Below, one piece after another: positions 25,507 to 33,868 of a stretch of 64,000 nt of DNA; positions within the stretch are counted from its first letter, which is position 1, and every line of letters begins with the position of its first letter. The notes under the pieces are model-generated. The model saw only the letters and a program-made list of their open reading frames with translations. It was not told where the DNA came from and searched no databases. Origin of the DNA: Mesorhizobium neociceri (lineage in GTDB: Bacteria; Pseudomonadota; Alphaproteobacteria; Rhizobiales; Rhizobiaceae); the NCBI RefSeq assembly GCF_013520985.1, contig NZ_JACDTY010000006.1, positions 186,001 through 250,000 of the forward strand. Reading direction: 5' to 3'. Position numbers and translations under genes: made by a program.

Positions 25507-26460
25507 ATTCTCTCCTTCCTCGCCCGGCGTGTGTCGCTGTCGCTCGTCACGCTGTTCCTGCTCAGCATTATGGTGTTTCTGGGCGGCCAGGTGCTGCCCG
25601 GAAATGTCGGGCGCGCCATATTGGGGCCGTTCGCCGACCAGCGCGCCGTCGATGCGCTGAACCACACGCTCGGCGTCGATCGCCCGCTGCTCACCCAGTA
25701 TGGCAGCTGGATCTGGAATTTCATCCAGGGCGACATGGGCACGTCCTATATCTTCCGCTCGCCGGTGGCGCCCTTCGTCCTCGATGCGCTCGTCAATTCG
25801 ATGAAGCTGGCGGCGGTCGCCTTCGTGCTGGTGGTGCCGATCGGTATCCTCGGCGGCGTGATTGCCGCGCTCAACCTCAACCGGCCGCTCGACCGCATCA
25901 TCAGCCTTGGCGGCCTGTCGGTGACGGTGCTGCCGGAATTCGTCACCGGCATCATCCTGATCCTGATCTTCGGCGTCTGGCTGCGTTGGCTGCCGATCTC
26001 GGCGGCATGGCCGAAGGACGCCGGCTTCTTCACCCAGCTCTACTATCTGATCCTGCCGTCGCTGCCGCTGTTCCTGGTGCTGTTCGGCTATATCGCGCGC
26101 ATGGCGCGTTCCGGCATGATCGAGGCGCTCGATTCCGACTATACGCGCACCGCCGTGCTCAAGGGCCTGCCGTGGCGAACGGTGATCTGGCGCCATGTGC
26201 TGCGCAATGCGCTGCTACCGACCATCACCGTCATTGCCACGCAAACCGGCTATCTCATCGGCGGCCTCGTCGTCATCGAGACGCTGTTTCGCTACCAGGG
26301 CATCGGCTCGCTGATCTTCACCGCCGCGCGCGGCAAGGATTTCCCGATCCTCGAGGCCGGTATCCTGACCATCGGCATCGTCTATGCGATTGCGACCCTT
26401 GCCGCCGACTTTCTCTATTCCGTGCTCAATCCACGCATCCGCCTGGGGACAGACCAATGA
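25507..26460 (+). CDS. ABC transporter permease, DppB-like
   Basis: The product has the DppB pattern: an N-terminal membrane helix, DRPLLTQYGSWIWNFIQGDMG, then about five more helices and the EAA-type loop AVLKGLPWRTVIWRHVLRNALLP. The family normally starts with a short peptide like LSFLARRVSLSLVTLFLLS. That coding starts before GTG 25531, and the only start-like codon after the ribosome site TAGGAG (25493-25498) in this frame is ATT at 25507. I therefore place the start there; GTG 25531 would remove eight residues before the first helix. The 3' end overlaps the next permease start by 4 nt. Confidence 0.85.
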   Translation: MLSFLARRVSLSLVTLFLLSIMVFLGGQVLPGNVGRAILGPFADQRAVDALNHTLGVDRPLLTQYGSWIWNFIQGDMGTSYIFRSPVAPFVLDALVNSMKLAAVAFVLVVPIGILGGVIAALNLNRPLDRIISLGGLSVTVLPEFVTGIILILIFGVWLRWLPISAAWPKDAGFFTQLYYLILPSLPLFLVLFGYIARMARSGMIEALDSDYTRTAVLKGLPWRTVIWRHVLRNALLPTITVIATQTGYLIGGLVVIETLFRYQGIGSLIFTAARGKDFPILEAGILTIGIVYAIATLAADFLYSVLNPRIRLGTDQ

Positions 26461-27332
26461 GCGCCACCGAAACCATCCCGGCGCCCGACACCGCCGCCCG
26501 GCGTGGCCCGTGGGCCGAGGTGTTCTTCTCGCTGCTGCGGTCGCCGACTTTTCTCGTTGGCCTCGGCATCGTGCTGTTCTGGGTCGCCTGCGCGCTGTTC
26601 GGCGAGCATTTCGCGCCCTATGACCCGCTTGCCGACGACATCATCAACGCGCTGGCGCCGCCCTCGGGCGAGCACTGGTTCGGCACCGACCAGATCGGCC
26701 GCGATGTCTTCTCGCGCGTCATCGTCGGCTCACGCGACATCCTGACGGTCGCGCCGCTGGCGACGCTGCTGGCGACTGTGGCCGGCACCGCGCTCGGTCT
26801 GTTCACCGGCTATTTCAAGGGCATTGTCGACGACATCGTCAGCCGCATCCTCGAAGCCTTCATGGCCATCCCGGTGGTCATCGTCGCGTTGCTGGCAATC
26901 GTCGCGCTCGGCACGTCGAAGGCTACCGTCATCGTCGTCATCGGCCTGAGCTTCGCGCCGATCATCGCGCGCACCGTGCGCTCGGCCGTGCTTGCCGAGC
27001 GCGAGCTCGACTATGTCGCCGCCGCCCAGCTGAGGCACGAAAGTGCGCTGCATACGATGTTCGTCGAGATCCTGCCCAACGTCATTCCGCCGATCCTGGT
27101 CGAGACCACGGTGCGGCTCGGCTATGCGATCTTTGCCGTCGCCACGCTTTCCTTCATGGGCTTCGGCATCCAGCCGCCCTCGCCCGACTGGGGCCTGTCG
27201 ATCTCTTCGAATTACGGCATGATCGGCGGCGGCTTCTGGTGGACGGTGCTGTTCGACGCGCTCGCCATCGCCTCGCTGGTGATCGGCGTCAATTTGGTGG
27301 CCGACGGCGTTCAGGGGGCGCTCAATGACTGA
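26457..27332 (+). CDS. ABC transporter permease, DppC-like
   Basis: The 291-residue product has one N-terminal helix, the DppC signature HWFGTDQIGRDVFSRVIVGS at about residues 70-90, five further helices and the cytoplasmic loop LDYVAAAQLRHESALHTMFVEILPN that docks on the ATPase. The ATG at 26457 overlaps the stop of the DppB-like gene, and the 3' end overlaps the ATPase start by 8 nt. The QLRHES stretch deviates from the usual AARALGAS loop, which may reflect adaptation to the fused ATPase. Confidence 0.92.
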   Translation: MSATETIPAPDTAARRGPWAEVFFSLLRSPTFLVGLGIVLFWVACALFGEHFAPYDPLADDIINALAPPSGEHWFGTDQIGRDVFSRVIVGSRDILTVAPLATLLATVAGTALGLFTGYFKGIVDDIVSRILEAFMAIPVVIVALLAIVALGTSKATVIVVIGLSFAPIIARTVRSAVLAERELDYVAAAQLRHESALHTMFVEILPNVIPPILVETTVRLGYAIFAVATLSFMGFGIQPPSPDWGLSISSNYGMIGGGFWWTVLFDALAIASLVIGVNLVADGVQGALND

Positions 27333-29364
27333 GAAAGCCACCAACGCGCTTGAACTCCACGACCTCTCCGTCGCCTACCGCGTCAATGGCCGCAACCGCG
27401 CGGTGCTGCGCAACCTCAGCCTTACCATCGGCCAGGGCGAAGCCTATGGGCTGGTCGGCGAATCCGGCTGCGGCAAATCCACTGTGGCGCTGACCGTGGT
27501 GCGTTATCTCCCGCGCAATGGCTCGATCACCGGCGGGGCGATTTCGCTCGACGGCCAGGATGTGATGAAGCTCGACGCCGAAGCACTCAGGCGCGCACGT
27601 GCCGACAGCGTGTCGATGGTCTATCAGGACCCCGGCAAGGCGCTGAACCCGTCGCTGCGCATCGGCCGCCAGCTGACCGAAATCTTCGAGCTTGGCGGCG
27701 TCTCGGGACAAGCGGCCGAAGACCGCGCCATCGCGATGCTGAACCGTGTGCGCATTTCCGACCCGAAGAGTGTCATGCAACGCTATCCGCACCAGCTTTC
27801 GGGCGGCATGCAGCAGCGCGTGGCGATTGCCATGGCGCTGGCCAACGATCCGACCATGCTGATCCTCGACGAGCCGACGACCGGTCTCGACGCGACGGTG
27901 GAAGCCGAAGTGCTCGACCTGATCGCGCAGCTGCGGCGCGAACTTTCGGCCTCGATCCTGTTCATCAGCCATAACCTCGCCGTCGTCTCCAACATGTGCG
28001 ACCGGGTCGGCGTGCTCTATGCCGGCATGCTGGTCGAGGAAGGGCCGACGGATCGCGTGTTCAGCGATCCGCGCCATCCCTATACCGTGGCGCTGCTGCG
28101 CTGCCTGCCGCGCGGCGGCCAGCGCAAGGACCATGGCCGGCTCGACACCATTCCTGGCTTCCTACCCGGCATCGGCGCCACCATCAAAGGATGCGCCTTC
28201 GCCGACCGCTGCGCGCTGGCGACGGAGCGCTGCCGCACCGAATTGCCGCCGCTCTATGAGCTTGACGATGGCCATGGGGGCGTCCGGCTGTCGCGCTGCC
28301 ACTATCACGAGCAGGCGCAGGCGCTGCCGCGCGCCACGCCGAGCGATGTCGCCGCCCCTGCCCGCAAGGAAGCACCCGCGGTGCTGCGCGTCGAGGGGCT
28401 GAACAAGACCTATGCCAGCCATGGCCATGCGCTGCGTGCTGTGAAGGATGTCTCGGTCAGCCTGAAGCCCGGAGAGACGCTCGGCCTGGTTGGCGAATCC
28501 GGCAGCGGCAAGACCACCTTCGCCAGGCTGCTGCTCGGTCTCGTGCCGCCCGACCAAGGCGGCACCATCGAGCTCGAAGGCAAGACGCTGGCGCCTAGGC
28601 TGGAGAACCGCAGCGACGACCAGATCAAGGCGATGCAGATCGTCTTCCAGAACCCGGATTCGGCGCTCAACCGCTCGCATTCGATCCGCCATTTGATCAG
28701 CCGGGCGTTGAAGCGGCTGGCCGGCTTGAAGGGTGCTGCATTGCAGGCCCGCCTCGAAGAACTCGTGCGCTCGGTGCGGCTTACCGACCGGCATCTCACC
28801 GTCAAGCCGCGCCAGCTGTCGGGCGGGCTGAAGCAGCGCGTCGCCATTGCGCGCGCCTTTGCCGGCGAACCGCGCATCGTCGTCTGCGACGAGCCGACCT
28901 CGGCGCTCGACGTGTCGGTGCAGGCGGCGATCCTCAACCTGCTCGCGGACCTACAGTCGAAGGAAGATGTCAGCTACATCTTCATCTCGCACGACCTTGG
29001 CGTGGTGCGTTACCTCTCCGACAAGATCGCCGTGCTCTATCTCGGCCGCATCATGGAGCTCGGGCCGTCCGAAAACGTCTTTGCCGGTCCGCACCACCCC
29101 TGTACGGAAGCGCTGCTGTCGGCAGTGCCAAAACTCGACCAGACCGAGACGGCGCGCATTCGCCTCGACGGCGAAATCCCGAGCGCCACCAATCCACCTT
29201 CGGGCTGCGTGTTCCACACACGCTGTCCCCGCAAGATCGGCGCGATCTGCGAGGAAAAGGAGCCGCCGCTCAGCGAAGCCCAGCCCGGCCATTCGATCCG
29301 CTGCCATATTCCCTATGCGGAGCTGGCAAGGCTGCAGGCGCCGAAGCAGCCAGTGCCTGCCTGA
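27325..29364 (+). CDS. ABC transporter ATP-binding protein, fused DppD-DppF type
   Basis: The 679-residue product contains two complete NBDs in tandem. Domain 1: GESGCGKST, LSGGMQQRV, MLILDEPTTGLD, ISHNLAVV. Domain 2: GESGSGKTT, LSGGLKQRV, VVCDEPTSALD, ISHDLGVVRYL. Each is followed by an oligopeptide-type C-terminal extension with paired cysteines (CAFADRCALATERC; GCVFHTRCPRKIGAIC). Fusion of the two ATPases is common in rhizobia. It should energise the permease pair upstream for either of the two Tat-exported binding proteins. Confidence 0.93.
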   Translation: MTEKATNALELHDLSVAYRVNGRNRAVLRNLSLTIGQGEAYGLVGESGCGKSTVALTVVRYLPRNGSITGGAISLDGQDVMKLDAEALRRARADSVSMVYQDPGKALNPSLRIGRQLTEIFELGGVSGQAAEDRAIAMLNRVRISDPKSVMQRYPHQLSGGMQQRVAIAMALANDPTMLILDEPTTGLDATVEAEVLDLIAQLRRELSASILFISHNLAVVSNMCDRVGVLYAGMLVEEGPTDRVFSDPRHPYTVALLRCLPRGGQRKDHGRLDTIPGFLPGIGATIKGCAFADRCALATERCRTELPPLYELDDGHGGVRLSRCHYHEQAQALPRATPSDVAAPARKEAPAVLRVEGLNKTYASHGHALRAVKDVSVSLKPGETLGLVGESGSGKTTFARLLLGLVPPDQGGTIELEGKTLAPRLENRSDDQIKAMQIVFQNPDSALNRSHSIRHLISRALKRLAGLKGAALQARLEELVRSVRLTDRHLTVKPRQLSGGLKQRVAIARAFAGEPRIVVCDEPTSALDVSVQAAILNLLADLQSKEDVSYIFISHDLGVVRYLSDKIAVLYLGRIMELGPSENVFAGPHHPCTEALLSAVPKLDQTETARIRLDGEIPSATNPPSGCVFHTRCPRKIGAICEEKEPPLSEAQPGHSIRCHIPYAELARLQAPKQPVPA

Positions 29365-29369
29365 GGCGC

Positions 29370-29470
29370 TAAAGCGCGTCGCGTTTGAACGGATTCAGGC
29401 GACGCGCTTTAGCTCTTTGTTTTGTGCATGTCGTTCTCTCAAAACCGGGACCACTTTTGAGCGACATGCA
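29370..29470. repeat. Compound palindromic intergenic repeat
   Basis: TAAAGCGCGTCGC (29370-29382) is the exact reverse complement of GCGACGCGCTTTA (29399-29411). A second hairpin follows, GCATGTCG (29426-29433) with CGACATGC (29462-29469), enclosing TCAAAACCGGGACCACTTTTGA, a variant of the core seen at 9053-9126 and 63800-63848. The block separates the convergent ATPase and LysR genes and may also stop transcription from both sides. Confidence 0.65.
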
Positions 29471-30379
29471 TTAGCCCCGATAGGTATCGGCCATGCTGAA
29501 GACGCGGTCGCCTTCGGCAAACCCTTCAGCCGCAGTCCAGTCCTTTGCCAACGCGCGCAATCCGTCGAGCGCGACATTGAGCGTGTCCGACGAGGCGGGG
29601 TTGGCGGGATAGGCGAGATAGATCGGCCGCTGGAAGACCGGTGCATCCTCGATGCGGCGTATTTCGCCGCGCTCGATGTGGCCGCTGACGGCGCTGAGCG
29701 GCAGATAGGCCGCCGCCTGCTGCGACAGCACATGCTGCAGGCCGATGAACACCAGCCCCGCCGATATGGCCGGCTTGACCAGGCCGGCAAAGGCGCGGTC
29801 GTGCTCGATACGAAACTCCAGTCCCCAGTCCATGAAAATGTAGTTCTCGGTCCATGATCTGGTCTGGGCGGCATGCTGGACAAGCACGACCTGATCGACC
29901 GCCAGCGTCTCATAGACGACGCCGGGATGCGGCCGCGGCAAATAGAGGATGCAGATGTCGAGCAGGCCTTCCGCCAGTTGATCGATTGCCTGATCCGGGA
30001 AACTGCCTTCGAGCCTGAGCGCCACATTCGGCCGTCTTTCACGCATCCAAGCAATCCAGGACGAGGTGATGCGGTCCCACAGATAGGCGGGAGCGGTGAG
30101 CCGCAGCAGCGTCTCATAGCCATCGGGAACCGCGATGTCCTGCCGTGATTGCTCCCAGGTGCGGGTGATCGAGGAGGCGTGCGGCAGGAACTGCCGGCCC
30201 GCCGGCGTCAGCGTGACGCCGTCGCGGTCACGGACGAAAAGCCGGCGCCCCAGCTGCTCCTCCAGACCCCTGATCCGCGCACTGACCGTGGACTGGGCGA
30301 GGTTCAGCCGGCTGGCGGCGACGGTGAAGCTGCCATGGGTGGCAACCTCGAGAAAACTGCGCAGATTTTCAGTGTCCAT
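29471..30379 (-). CDS. LysR-family transcriptional regulator
   Basis: The 302-residue product starts MDTENLRSFLEVATHG and has the LysR winged helix (SFTVAASRLNLAQSTVSARIRGLE, LFVRDRDGVTLTPAG), then an effector domain with DWGLEFRIEHDRAF. It is divergent from the second Tat-exported binding-protein gene (30495) and a perfect 19-bp palindrome lies between them at 30392-30410. It is thus the likely activator of that gene and perhaps of the whole transporter locus. Confidence 0.92.
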   Translation of the reverse strand: MDTENLRSFLEVATHGSFTVAASRLNLAQSTVSARIRGLEEQLGRRLFVRDRDGVTLTPAGRQFLPHASSITRTWEQSRQDIAVPDGYETLLRLTAPAYLWDRITSSWIAWMRERRPNVALRLEGSFPDQAIDQLAEGLLDICILYLPRPHPGVVYETLAVDQVVLVQHAAQTRSWTENYIFMDWGLEFRIEHDRAFAGLVKPAISAGLVFIGLQHVLSQQAAAYLPLSAVSGHIERGEIRRIEDAPVFQRPIYLAYPANPASSDTLNVALDGLRALAKDWTAAEGFAEGDRVFSMADTYRG

Positions 30380-30391
30380 GATTTGGCTCCA

Positions 30392-30410
30392 CCATCGAAA
30401 ATTTCGATGG
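30392..30410. promoter_or_regulatory. LysR-type operator palindrome
   Basis: CCATCGAAA-A-TTTCGATGG is a perfect 9-bp inverted repeat around one central base, with the T-N11-A form of LysR boxes. It is 13 bp upstream of the LysR start and 85 bp upstream of the binding-protein start at 30495, the usual position for autoregulation and divergent activation. Confidence 0.75.
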
Positions 30411-30494
30411 CCGCCATCAAAAAATATCGCTTTCCGGTCGGGGTCAACAGTGAACTATTTAGCGGAGCCCCCCGCGAAAACAGGAATGCCGCCC

Positions 30495-32150
30495 ATGCCG
30501 AAGCATTTCCAGACCATCGATGCCGCCCGCAAGACCTTAAGCGCCATCGAAAATTCCGCTGTCGACGAATTGCTAGCCGGCCGCATCGGCCGGCGCGATT
30601 TCCTCAGGCATGGCAGCCTGCTTGGCCTGTCGCTGCCGTTCCTGGGGAGCCTTGTCGCCGCTGCTGGTTTCGGTACGCAGCCTGCCCGCGCCGAGGGCAA
30701 GCCGGGCGGCACGGTACGCGCCGGCATCGCAACGCCGGGCGGCGCCATCGATCCCGTCACCTATTATGACAGCGGCAGCTACCAGCTGGTCTTCCAGACG
30801 GCCGAATTTCTCTGCGTCACCCAACCGGACCTCACCCTGAAGCCGGTGCTGGCCGAAAGTTGGTCGCCGAACGAAGACGGCAGCGTGTGGACCTTCAAGC
30901 TGCGCAAGGGCGTCAGATTCCACAATGGCGAGGAGTTCAAGGCGGACGATGTCGTTGCCACCTTCGACCGGCTGGCCGATCCCGCCGGCGCTTCCAACGC
31001 GCTGTCGGTGTTCAAGGGCCTGTTGTCGAAGGGCGGCACGCAGAAGGTCGACGACCACACGGTCGCCTTCCATCTCGACGCGCCAAACGGCAGCTTCCCC
31101 TATTCGGTGTCGATCGACAATTACAACGCCGTCATCCTACCGGCGAGCTACAAGGGCGACTACGAAAAGACCTTCGAAGGCACCGGCCCGTTCCGGCTGG
31201 AAAGCTATACGCCGAAGGTTGGCGCAACCTTTGTGCGCAACCCCGATTATTGGGGCGAGAAGGCGCTGCCCGACCGGCTCGAATTCAAATTCTACGGCGA
31301 CGTACAGCCGCGCATCCTGGCGCTGCAGGCGGGTGAGGTCGACCTGCTCGACGCCGTCCCGCTCGATGTCAGCCAGGTGGTGCTGAACAGCCCCGATATC
31401 ACGGTGTTGCGCGTTGCCTCGACCGCGCACCGCCAGCTGCATATGCGCTGCGACATGGCGCCGTTCACCGACAAGCGCGTGCGCCAGGCACTAGCTTTCA
31501 GCATCGACCGCTCCAAGCTGGTCGACGGGCTCTGCCGCGGCATGGCAGCGACCGGCAATGACAGCCCGTTCGCGCCGGCCTTCCCGGCTACCGACAAGTC
31601 GATCCCGCAGCGGGCGCAGGCCATCGCCAAGGCCAAGCAGTTGATGGAAGCTGCGGGGCTCGGCGGCGGCTTCGACATCACGCTGACGACGCTGCGCTAT
31701 TCCGACATTCCGGGCTACGCGCAACTGTTCCAGAATTTTACCAAGGAGATCGGTGCCCGCATCGCGCTCAATATCGAGGACCAGGACAAATATTACGGCA
31801 AGGCGGTGTTCGGCCAGTCCGACTGGCTGGACAGCCCGCTCGGCATCACCGACTACGCGCATCGCAGCGTGCCCAACGTCTTCCTGAAGAGCCCGCTGGT
31901 CAGCGACGGCCCTTGGAACGCGGCGCATTTCAAGAACCCTGCCTATGACGGTATGGTCACGTCCTATCTGAAGGCGCTCGACATCGGCGCGCAGCGCAGT
32001 GCGGCCTCCGACATCCAGAAACTTCTGCTCGACGAGACGCCGATCATCTTCAGCTATTTCCCCGACCTTCTGGTGCCGGTGCGCAAGAATGTCAGCGGTC
32101 TGCCGCCGATTGCGGCCGGGCTGCTGCTCGATCGCGTATCCCTGGGGTAG
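30495..32150 (+). CDS. ABC transporter substrate-binding protein, family 5, Tat-exported (paralogue)
   Basis: About 551 residues from ATG 30495, which follows AGGA at 30482-30485; ATG 30486 is too close to it. The N-terminus carries GRRDFLRHGSLLGLSLPFLG, a twin-arginine signal nearly identical to that of the 21356-23020 protein, and the mature part shares long runs such as LDAPNGSFPYS, ASYKGDYEKTFEGTGPF and HRQLHMRCD. The two are clear paralogues that probably feed the same permeases with different ligands. It is divergent from a LysR gene, which likely controls it. Confidence 0.92.
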   Translation: MPKHFQTIDAARKTLSAIENSAVDELLAGRIGRRDFLRHGSLLGLSLPFLGSLVAAAGFGTQPARAEGKPGGTVRAGIATPGGAIDPVTYYDSGSYQLVFQTAEFLCVTQPDLTLKPVLAESWSPNEDGSVWTFKLRKGVRFHNGEEFKADDVVATFDRLADPAGASNALSVFKGLLSKGGTQKVDDHTVAFHLDAPNGSFPYSVSIDNYNAVILPASYKGDYEKTFEGTGPFRLESYTPKVGATFVRNPDYWGEKALPDRLEFKFYGDVQPRILALQAGEVDLLDAVPLDVSQVVLNSPDITVLRVASTAHRQLHMRCDMAPFTDKRVRQALAFSIDRSKLVDGLCRGMAATGNDSPFAPAFPATDKSIPQRAQAIAKAKQLMEAAGLGGGFDITLTTLRYSDIPGYAQLFQNFTKEIGARIALNIEDQDKYYGKAVFGQSDWLDSPLGITDYAHRSVPNVFLKSPLVSDGPWNAAHFKNPAYDGMVTSYLKALDIGAQRSAASDIQKLLLDETPIIFSYFPDLLVPVRKNVSGLPPIAAGLLLDRVSLG

Positions 32151-32257
32151 AGGATCCGGACTGAAGGCCCGCGTGACAAAAGCGATCAGGTTTTGCTGCG
32201 TTGACCTTCGGTTCGGGTTTGATCGTGCTCAACAAGAAAGCTCATCCGGCTCAAGCC

Positions 32258-33142
32258 ATGCACCAGCGTTCAGCCACAAAAGACAAGAAGCGGGAGACCA
32301 CCATTCGCAAGCCCCATCTGCGCGGTCGCGGACCGCATTTCCCGGTGCTCGACCAGATCGTCCAGTACGAGTTCGAGCCCGGCTATGTCGCCTTCACCAT
32401 GCCGTCGCTGAAACGGCTGCGGGTGCAGGTGGGATCGATGACCGTCGCCGACACCACCAGGGCGCTGGTGTTCTACGAATCCGATCATCTGCCGGTCTAT
32501 TATTTCCCGATCGAGGATGTGCGCGAAGAGTTCCTGCTGCCTTCCAAGACAACGACGGAGGACCCGTACAAGGGCACCGCCACCTTCTACTCGCTCAACA
32601 CCGGCATCACTTTGGTCGAGGATGGGGCATGGCGCTATCTCGATCCGGCCAAGGGTTGCCCGCCGATCGCAGGCTATATGTCGTTCGTGTGGAGCAAGAT
32701 GGGCCACTGGTTCGAGGAGGATGAGGAGATTTTCGTCCACGCCCGCGATCCGTTCCGCCGGGTCGACTGCCTGCCCTCGTCGCGGCGGGTGCAGGTCATT
32801 CTCGACGGCGAGCAGGTGGCGGATTCGCGCCGTGGCGTGTTCCTGTTCGAGACCGGCCATCCGGTGCGCCACTATCTGCCGATCGCCGACACCAGGCTCG
32901 ATATGTTCGCGGCCAGCCGCTATATCTCGCGCTGCCCCTACAAGGGCATCTCCAACTATTACCACGTGACGACCGCCACCAAGCGGCACGAGAACATGGT
33001 GTGGTACTATCCCGAGCCGGTGCACGAGGCCGAGCGCATCAAGGGGCTGGTGTGCTTCCACCACGAACTGGTCGACAAGATCCTGGTCGACGGGGTGGAA
33101 ATATCGAAAGAGGCCACGGCGGCGTCGGACGGGTATTTCTGA
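32258..33142 (+). CDS. DUF427-domain protein with two tandem domains
   Basis: The product repeats a module: VQVGSMTVADTTRALVFYES...LPVYYFPIEDV...PYKGTATFYSL, then VQVILDGEQVADSRRGVFLFETGHPVRHYLPIADT...CPYKGISNYYHV. Each is a DUF427 (NTP-transferase-like beta barrel) domain, function unknown. Length is about 294 residues from ATG 32258; the open frame reaches TTG 32201, and the true start is uncertain because no clear ribosome site precedes either. No signal peptide is visible. It stands alone between the ABC locus and a secreted-protein gene. Confidence 0.8.
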   Translation: MHQRSATKDKKRETTIRKPHLRGRGPHFPVLDQIVQYEFEPGYVAFTMPSLKRLRVQVGSMTVADTTRALVFYESDHLPVYYFPIEDVREEFLLPSKTTTEDPYKGTATFYSLNTGITLVEDGAWRYLDPAKGCPPIAGYMSFVWSKMGHWFEEDEEIFVHARDPFRRVDCLPSSRRVQVILDGEQVADSRRGVFLFETGHPVRHYLPIADTRLDMFAASRYISRCPYKGISNYYHVTTATKRHENMVWYYPEPVHEAERIKGLVCFHHELVDKILVDGVEISKEATAASDGYF

Positions 33143-33229
33143 CACCCTCACCTGCTGACGGCGGAGCCGGGCGGAGTTACGTGTTTTCGTTCGCCGGGGC
33201 CAGTGTTACGCTGAGCTCCCTGGCGGACG

Positions 33230-33817
33230 ATGCTCATGAGGACGGCATTTCATCTTGCGGCCTTTCCCTGGCTCGTCGTGCTGGCGGCGATGCCTGCGCC
33301 GGCACTTGCCGAAAATGCCGAGGCATTCGAACTGAAGCTCGACATCGACCAGGACGGCAAGCTCGACGGCGCTGCCGTCATGCAGGAGCCCGGCGGGCCG
33401 GCAGATCTTCAGATCTATCTGGCCGCCGATGAGGAGAATGCCTCGCGCCAGCCGGATTTCATCAAAAAGGCCCTGACCGAAGATCACGTCATCGATCTCG
33501 AAAGCAAGGGTAAGGGGTCGCTTTCGATCACGTCCTGTTTTGGCTGTGGCGCCAACAAGTCGACAGAGGACACGCTGACGATCGTCTATCGCAAGGGTCA
33601 ATTCCTGGTCGGCGGCTACAGCCGCAGCTGGGACTGGAATGAGCAGACTTCCGGTGGCGTCAAGACGACGGTCGGGGGATGCGATATCAACTATCTCGCC
33701 GGCAAGGGCACCGCTTCCAGGGACCTTGGAGACGGCAAGCCGATCAAGGGTAAGTTCAAGCCGGTGCCGCTCAAGGACTGGTCCATCGACAACCGCCCCA
33801 AGGCCTGCGATTTTTGA
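33230..33817 (+). CDS. Secreted protein of unknown function with a DxDxDG motif
   Basis: A 195-residue product with a Sec signal (residues 1-27, hydrophobic core AAFPWLVVLAAMPAPALA) and a mature domain starting ENAEAFELKLDIDQDGKLDGAA. The segment DIDQDGKLDG fits a calcium-binding loop like EF-hand or dockerin loops. A pair of close cysteines occurs in SCFGCGANKS and others near the end (GCDINYL, KACDF), so disulfides are likely in the periplasm. I do not recognise the family. It precedes an SDR gene by 51 bp. Confidence 0.65.
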   Translation: MLMRTAFHLAAFPWLVVLAAMPAPALAENAEAFELKLDIDQDGKLDGAAVMQEPGGPADLQIYLAADEENASRQPDFIKKALTEDHVIDLESKGKGSLSITSCFGCGANKSTEDTLTIVYRKGQFLVGGYSRSWDWNEQTSGGVKTTVGGCDINYLAGKGTASRDLGDGKPIKGKFKPVPLKDWSIDNRPKACDF

Positions 33818-33868
33818 AGCCGTTGGGTTCGAGGGACATTTTTAGAGAATTCGAAGCGGGGGGGCGTT

